This document shows positions 58,606 through 64,000 of a stretch of 64,000 bases of DNA, in pieces (within the stretch, counting starts at the first letter, position 1; each line of letters opens with the position of its first letter). The notes below the pieces were generated by a model. The model was not told where the DNA came from and did not search any database. It saw nothing but the letters and a program-made list of their open reading frames with translations. Source of the stretch: Aricia agestis. Lineage: Eukaryota > Arthropoda > Insecta > Lepidoptera > Lycaenidae. The stretch is taken from positions 1,880,001-1,944,000 of the forward strand of contig NC_056416.1 of assembly GCF_905147365.1 (NCBI RefSeq), given 5' to 3'. The position numbers and the translations under genes were made by a program.

Positions 58606-59396
58606 GTTTTCTTATGACAAATAGGAAAACAATCAACATAGTTGGTGAAATGGGGCCAAATCCTGTCTTTACAGTGGTACTGTAAAGACTAAAGACTGAC
58701 TACTGACTGGTAGTCAGTAGGCGGCGCGGAGTTATACGGAAAACAATTAACAAACATACAATAGTCAATTTCAAATATGTTATCCTTTATTAACAATAAT
58801 TATTATGTTATCCTTATATTTATTATTAAATAAGTTTACCGCAACAAAATTAACTTTTGATAGTGGGATAATTCGCAATGATACATATTCTGTAATTTTC
58901 AGTCAGAAAATACATATGGTCTAAGAGCCGGTGGGAGATCGCCCTTTACCGATCTAGGCAACACTACTTTAAGTATGATTTTGCAGGCAAGTCTGTATGA
59001 CTGATTTTGTAATAAAATAATCTAAAATTTGATATAACTTTCGAACAGTTAGCAGAACGATGGAGTCAGCTATATTGACTTACCTGTTCACATCGGCTTG
59101 CCAGGTAGGTACACATAAATGAGTAGGCAAGCCTACTGAGGCATATTCTGTGTGTTAAAAACTAACAGTAAAATAAATTCATTTGGTTATCAAAATAATG
59201 AAAGTGATGAAAAAAAATCTATTAAAGTTAATTTAATTAAAAATAGCCATGAACACTTTTAGATAGGCAAGTAATTCTAGGCGTATTTGTTTATAAATTA
59301 TACTTGATAAAAAATACGTCTCATCTGGTTATCAGATCGGTGAAGGTCGATCTCCCACGGTCTCCTCTACTAATAAGTAATGATATAAAAAACTAC

Positions 59397-59815
59397 ATGA
59401 CGCCCGCAACTCCGTTGCGCCAAAACTCGTTTATCGCGCGGGAACCGTACATTCTACCGGGATAAAAAGTATCCTATGTCCTTTCCCGAGACTCAAAGTG
59501 TCTAAACACACCATGCCGAAGTTCTGCGGCGGAAGATCGGTATGATTCCGCCTGCGATGTATTTTAAATTACCGATGACACACCATGCCGAACTTCCGCC
59601 GCGCAACTTCGGCATGGTGTGTTTAGAGTTAGACACAAATAATCTTTATGCTTAGTTCTTACTAAAGTTGAACTTAGCAGTGTGACTTCTATACTAAAAC
59701 GCGCTGCTGCCGCACTACTGGCGACTTAATGTGAAGGCAATCTAAAATCGGGCCAGCGGTTTAGACGTGAAGTGGTAAATGACAGCCAGACACACTTTCC
59801 ATTTATAATATTATT
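59397..59815 (-). mobile_element. Dispersed lepidopteran repeat interrupted by a palindrome
   Basis: The first part, ATGACGCCCGCAACTCCGTTG to TTTCCCGAGACTCAAAGTGTC (59397-59502), and the last part, AAAATCGGGCCAGCGGTTTAG to TTCCATTTATAATATT (about 59743-59815), belong to one dispersed element. Between them lie the palindromic insertion and unrelated sequence. Confidence 0.6.
59503..59625. repeat. Palindromic insertion CACACCATGCCGAAGTT
   Basis: Ends TAAACACACCATGCCGAAG and, inverted, the same word (right end 59625). A third, internal partial copy (ACACACCATGCCGAACTTCC) lies near 59578. It is nested in the dispersed repeat and looks like a small MITE. Confidence 0.7.
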
Positions 59816-59896
59816 TTGGATAAATGGTTACTCGATCGAAAAACAATATGTTGCTTTATTTGGTAGAATTGAACTATAACTATAAAATTATTTCAG

Positions 59897-60039
59897 GTTC
59901 ATAATGTTCAACCAGTACCGGATACCTCGCGAGAATCTACTCAACCGGACCGCTGACGTCACGGAGGACGGAACCTACGAGAGCTCCTTCTCCGAACCTT
60001 CTAGAATACTGGGCGCTGCGCTGGAGAATCTTTCTGCTG
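59897..60039 (+). CDS. ACOX3: Acyl-CoA oxidase 3-like, coding exon 6
   Basis: 143 nt from acceptor ATTTCAG to donor GCTG|GTAAGT; begins phase 2 and ends phase 1. It encodes FIMFNQYRIPRENLLNRTADVTEDGTY and ILGAALENLSA. The fragment FxxVRIPRENLLNR with the DVTpdGtY follow-up is the signature before the C-terminal helical domain in acyl-CoA oxidases. The exon is framed by a 5.1-kb intron 5 and a 2.45-kb intron 6. Confidence 0.95.
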
Positions 60040-62490
60040 GTAAGTGTGACATGGACTAAAATAAAAGTAGATGATGGAAGAGATTGCCACCTTTCGTGGA
60101 TAATTTGGCTTCTTCAAGAAGGGGCTTAAACCGATATATACGACGACATCACAGATAACTGGCGTGGAATAACATTTCCGCTGCATCCGAGTAGGGTAGA
60201 CCCAGGAGGGTTCAACACGTCATAAGTCGTTGTAATCGCCATGTCACTTAACGATGCTTCTCGTCATATCCAAAACATTTTTGATTTGTAACTGCTGTCC
60301 ACGACTTCGAATGAAACGTGACAATAAGGGAGATCGCAGACGACAGACTTTTTGTGCGATCGAGTCTGCGGCGGCGCCCATACTGTCGGCATGGACTGTC
60401 CGCACTGCGAACTTTAATTGCGCGGGTATTTTTTCGCACTTCTGTCCCACATTAAATCTTATGCGAGTATGCGCACATGCCATAAAAATTTTAATAATAA
60501 TAATAATAAAGTTTATTTGCAACTACATTAATGATACATGCACACATACTTTAAAACAAGACAATTCCAAATTGCAGCCGCAAATTGGCTCATGCTGGGC
60601 ATGTGCTGGTACACCTAGGGGCATATTCAGCGCCGGTCTTCCGCAAGAGCCATTAGTGACGACATGGATTATTTTATTTTTTAATTAACTAATTACAACA
60701 GATTGCAAACAACTAAAATAACATAGAACATACAACAACAATAAAATATATCTCGCGACAGCCCACGACTAGACTGATGTTGTCGCACACGACAAACAGC
60801 TGTCGCCCGCTTTTACGATTTTACATTAATAAATTCGTGCGAATAAAATCCACGCGGTTGCGGACTGTCCCTTACTTATGAGTATACTACACCAGAAGAA
60901 TTGCAAGTGTTAACTTCCCTATTGAGGCGTTTTTAATCAGGCGACCATTATCACAATGATCTATTTTTCAGATGAAAATCGCATAATGATTAACATAACA
61001 TAGACGAAATCGCCGTAATAATTATCATATACGCGTGAAGATAAAAAAAAAAAACTATCAAACGCTTGATCTATTGAACTCGCTATCTTGTGTTATGTAA
61101 AAATAATTATTTAGGTGTAAGGTTACGTAAGATTAAATCTTAAAAAATTCCATTGAATCGCGTGATTAGTATGGTCAACGTTATGTATTAGTAGAGCCAG
61201 AAACATTTTATTACTTGATGTAAAATGAAAAATTAATTATCGCGCGGGATCGTTAATTTTTTCGAGATAAAAAGTATCCTATGTCCTTTCTAAGTATATA
61301 CCAAATAGGAAAATTTGATTCAGCGGTTTGGGCGTGAATAGGTAACAGACAGATAGACACGCTTTCGCATTTATATTATTAGTAGGATATGGATTGTGGT
61401 CAAATTATTATATAATCAACGTCATAAATATGCACACAGTTAATATTATATGTATATTTATGAATGATAAATTGATAATATGTAGGTACACATTAGCAAT
61501 TTGATACTGATAAAAAAAGATGCAGTCTATGTGTAATGTGTATAAATCTACAAAGTGGAATTTTATTATATAACGTAGGTACGGGGTACCTATCTAGTTT
61601 GACGTTTATGACAACATTTTACTGAGCTGCCATGATCTGGACTAGAACGAAGTTGGATTAATATTGGATCAAACACTAATTAAAAATATATTTGACTCAA
61701 AAGTTTTGTCGCAAGTGGAAATGCGGAAGCTATTGTAATAAATGATTGTAAAGTGTCGAATCAGTTTGAAGGCAACAGTGCAATGATGCATAGGAGGTCA
61801 GGACTACAATGGTAGTGTTGTAAGGTCGCAGGCCCTCGCTAAACGATATTCAAGGTCAACTTTGGCCGATAGTATATCGTCACTGGATCGATTTAAGGGG
61901 ATGGGGGGGGGGGGGGGGTTAAGTCCTCGAAATGTTAGCAATAATAAAAAATAGCATTAGCAATAATAATTAAGTCTTAAATGCTCATTAGCAATAATTA
62001 AATTAATCGTACTTGCTAAAAATACGTATTGATAATATTATCGTGCGCAGCAATAGTTTGCGATCATGATAAAAATATCCGTTCGCGCTGTTACGCACCG
62101 CGGCGCTAACTGTTAATGAATTTCTATTTTTCACTCGATGCGAAATATAATTTCACGATGCCGCGTTTTTAGCAAATAGCAAAGCAATAACACGTAGCAT
62201 GCTGTATTGCTGTGACATCAAAATTAGCATGTTAATGAAATTAATAGAAAATACCATTAATTCCCATTACTAAGATGCGATGCTCAGTGAAGTCCAATAA
62301 TCCTGGGGAGAACGAGAAGTCTGGAGTCTGAACTATTCTGGGGGAATAACTAGTGGGATTTAAAAAAAAATGTCGTTTGACTTTAAAGATTTTATTGTGC
62401 TATTTGATAGCATCCGTTTGATCCAATTCAAAGCTGTATTGATGATGAATTAATGACTTTAACAGTGGCTATACTGGTCCTCATTCACAG
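60040..62490. other. Intron 6
   Basis: No exon recognised. It contains a (TAA)n run at 60490-60510, a fragment of the lepidopteran repeat at 61236-61385 (ATCGCGCGGGATCGTTAATTT, then AAAAGTATCCTATGTCCTTTC) and a run of 16 G at 61903-61918. The acceptor before exon 7 is strong (GGTCCTCATTCACAG). Confidence 0.6.
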
Positions 62491-62624
62491 GTCGCATCGG
62501 CATAATGCAGGAGAGCTGCCACTCGATATCGTCGGTGGTGGCCATCGCGATCCGCTACGCCGCCACGCGCAGACAGTTCGGCGAGCGGAACAACGAGACG
62601 CCGCTGCTGGAGTACGAGCTCCAC
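62491..62624 (+). CDS. ACOX3: Acyl-CoA oxidase 3-like, coding exon 7 (functional copy of array)
   Basis: 134 nt; begins phase 1 and ends phase 0 at CAC|GTGAGT. It encodes GRIGIMQESCHSISSVVAIA and IRYAATRRQFGERNNETPLLEYELH, the oxidase motif R(F/Y)AATRRQFG near the start of the C-terminal helical domain. It completes 350 codons from exons 1-7 with no stop. The ACOX3 C-terminal half (roughly another 300-350 residues, including the catalytic glutamate region) must lie beyond 64000. This is copy 1 of a tandem array, the only copy with a true polypyrimidine tract upstream, so it is the probable active exon. Confidence 0.95.
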
Positions 62625-63768
62625 GTGAGTATATAGCCGTCGGCATGATGCAGGAGAGCCGCCACTCGATATCGTCGGTGGTGGCCATCGCGATCCGCTA
62701 CGCCGCCACGCGCAGACAGTTCGGCGAGCGGAACAACGAGACGCCGCTGCTGGAGTACGAGCTCCACGTGAGTATATAGCCGTCGGCATGATGCAGGAGA
62801 GCCGCCACTCGATATCGTCGGTGGTGGCCATCGCGATCCGCTACGCCGCCACGCGCAGACAGTTCGGCGAGCGGAACAACGAGACGCCGCTGCTGGAGTA
62901 CGAGCTCCACGTGAGTATATAGCCGTCGGCATGATGCAGGAGAGCCGCCACTCGATATCGTCGGTGGTGGCCATCGCGATCCGCTACGCCGCCACGCGCA
63001 GACAGTTCGGCGAGCGGAACAACGAGACGCCGCTGCTGGAGTACGAGCTCCACGTGAGTATATAGCCGTCGGCATGATGCAGGAGAGCCGCCACTCGATA
63101 TCGTCGGTGGTGGCCATCGCGATCCGCTACGCCGCCACGCGCAGACAGTTCGGCGAGCGGAACAACGAGACGCCGCTGCTGGAGTACGAGCTCCACGTGA
63201 GTATATAGCCGTCGGCATGATGCAGGAGAGCCGCCACTCGATATCGTCGGTGGTGGCCATCGCGATCCGCTACGCCGCCACGCGCAGACAGTTCGGCGAG
63301 CGGAACAACGAGACGCCGCTGCTGGAGTACGAGCTCCACGTGAGTATATAGCCGTCGGCATGATGCAGGAGAGCCGCCACTCGATATCGTCGGTGGTGGC
63401 CATCGCGATCCGCTACGCCGCCACGCGCAGACAGTTCGGCGAGCGGAACAACGAGACGCCGCTGCTGGAGTACGAGCTCCACGTGAGTATGTAGCCGTCG
63501 GCATGATGCAGGAGAGCCGCCACTCGATATCGTCGGTGGTGGCCATCGCGATCCGCTACGCCGCCACGCGCAGACAGTTCGGCGAGCGGAACAACGAGAC
63601 GCCGCTGCTGGAGTACGAGCTCCACGTGAGTATATAGCCGTCGGCATGATGCAGGAGAGCCGCCACTCGATATCGTCGGTGGTGGCCATCGCGATCCGCT
63701 ACGCCGCCACGCGCAGACAGTTCGGCGAGCGGAACAACGAGACGCCGCTGCTGGAGTACGAGCTCCAC
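62625..63768 (+). repeat. Tandem array: eight extra copies of exon 7 (143-bp unit)
   Basis: After exon 7 the 143-bp unit, made of a 12-nt linker GTGAGTATATAG (the donor) plus a 131-nt exon-like piece, repeats eight times. Exon copies end at 62767, 62910, 63053, 63196, 63339, 63482, 63625 and 63768. The eight are identical to each other except for one base (A to G at 63491). They differ together from copy 1: a different first few bases (CCGTCGGCATG), ATA to ATG and TGC to CGC (Cys to Arg). Each copy is in frame with exon 6 if spliced from its own TATATAG, but the linker ends in TAG in the exon frame, so copies cannot be read through one another. 143 is not a multiple of 3. The repeated minus-strand open frames are artefacts of the array. 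Confidence 0.95.
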
Positions 63769-63778
63769 GTGAGTATAT

Positions 63779-64000
63779 AATATACAGTGTGTAACAAAAA
63801 TAAGTGATATTACTTTAGGGTGTGTACGTGTTGTTTGTAGAGAGTTCACTGTGAAAGTAGCAGCGCTGAAAGACGAAAAAAATTTTTCACTTTTGTATGG
63901 GCAGGGGCCCGAGCGTCACGAGTTTCCCCATACAAAAGTGAAAAAAAAATTTCGTCTTTCAGCGCTGCTACTTTCACGGTGAACTCACTACAAGGAACAC
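63779..64000. mobile_element. Palindromic MITE, cut by the window end
   Basis: Begins about ACAGTGTGTAACAAAAATAAG, with TACTTTAGGGTGTGTACGTG, then AGTTCACTGTGAAAGTAGCA pairing with TGCTACTTTCACGGTGAACT. It directly abuts the last exon-like copy. It is the same family as 36365-36597 and is incomplete because the window ends. Confidence 0.75.

Noticed and set aside
61903..61918. Run of G as a G-quadruplex control site
   Set aside because: A single homopolymer in a deep intron with no other supporting feature.
62491..63780. CRISPR-like array
   Set aside because: Unit copies are contiguous with no unique spacers, and the repeat encodes an oxidase exon in a eukaryotic gene.
62481..63849. Repeated minus-strand open frames of 139 codons in the exon array
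   Set aside because: They are antisense to the acyl-CoA oxidase exon and arise from its high G+C codon use. They repeat only because the DNA unit repeats at 143 bp.

Overview
The window looks like repeat-rich lepidopteran (moth or butterfly) nuclear DNA. It is AT-rich and its genes are split into short exons by long introns with GT..AG boundaries. It carries many copies of a roughly 330-bp poly(A)-tailed SINE-like repeat, plus the dispersed elements usual in Lepidoptera that end in a CGCGGACGAAGTCGCGGGC-type motif. Nothing bacterial was seen (no operons, CRISPR or IS elements). Most short open frames are not genes; many are frames through repeats.

Layout. Positions 1-40 kb are intergenic DNA or the deep intron of a neighbouring gene, filled with MITEs, fold-back elements, SINE copies, decayed Jockey-like and second-clade LINE fragments (22.0-24.1 kb) and a 5'-truncated RTE-type LINE (32.5-33.4 kb). 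Within this lies the most unusual object: an open frame of 449 codons on the minus strand (29071-30420) encoding an alphavirus-like (virga/tobamo-like) superfamily 1 RNA helicase. It sits in a 1.7-kb insertion bounded by a 16-bp exact direct repeat, with an A-rich tail at its 3' end. This reads as an endogenous copy of a positive-strand RNA virus genome or RNA, inserted by LINE machinery.

At 40.45-40.57 kb the minus strand has the first coding exon of a gene matching the N-terminus of Outspread/MPRIP. About 4 kb away, divergently oriented on the plus strand, begins a peroxisomal acyl-CoA oxidase gene of the ACOX3 (pristanoyl-CoA oxidase) type. Its first seven coding exons (44.5-62.6 kb; 350 codons, all phases consistent) are in the window and the C-terminal half lies beyond 64 kb.

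The introns of this gene hold hAT-type MITEs, SINEs, an intact-looking mariner transposon (50987-52278), and a solo LTR (53439-53917). Immediately after exon 7, that exon plus its 5' splice site is repeated head-to-tail at a 143-bp period: nine copies in total, eight of them near-identical. Reading-frame and intron-length arguments say that at most one copy can be used per mRNA.

The host genes work separately: ACOX3 would oxidise branched or long acyl-CoAs in peroxisomes, and Outspread/MPRIP-type proteins organise actomyosin. The rest of the window is transposon and virus-derived material.
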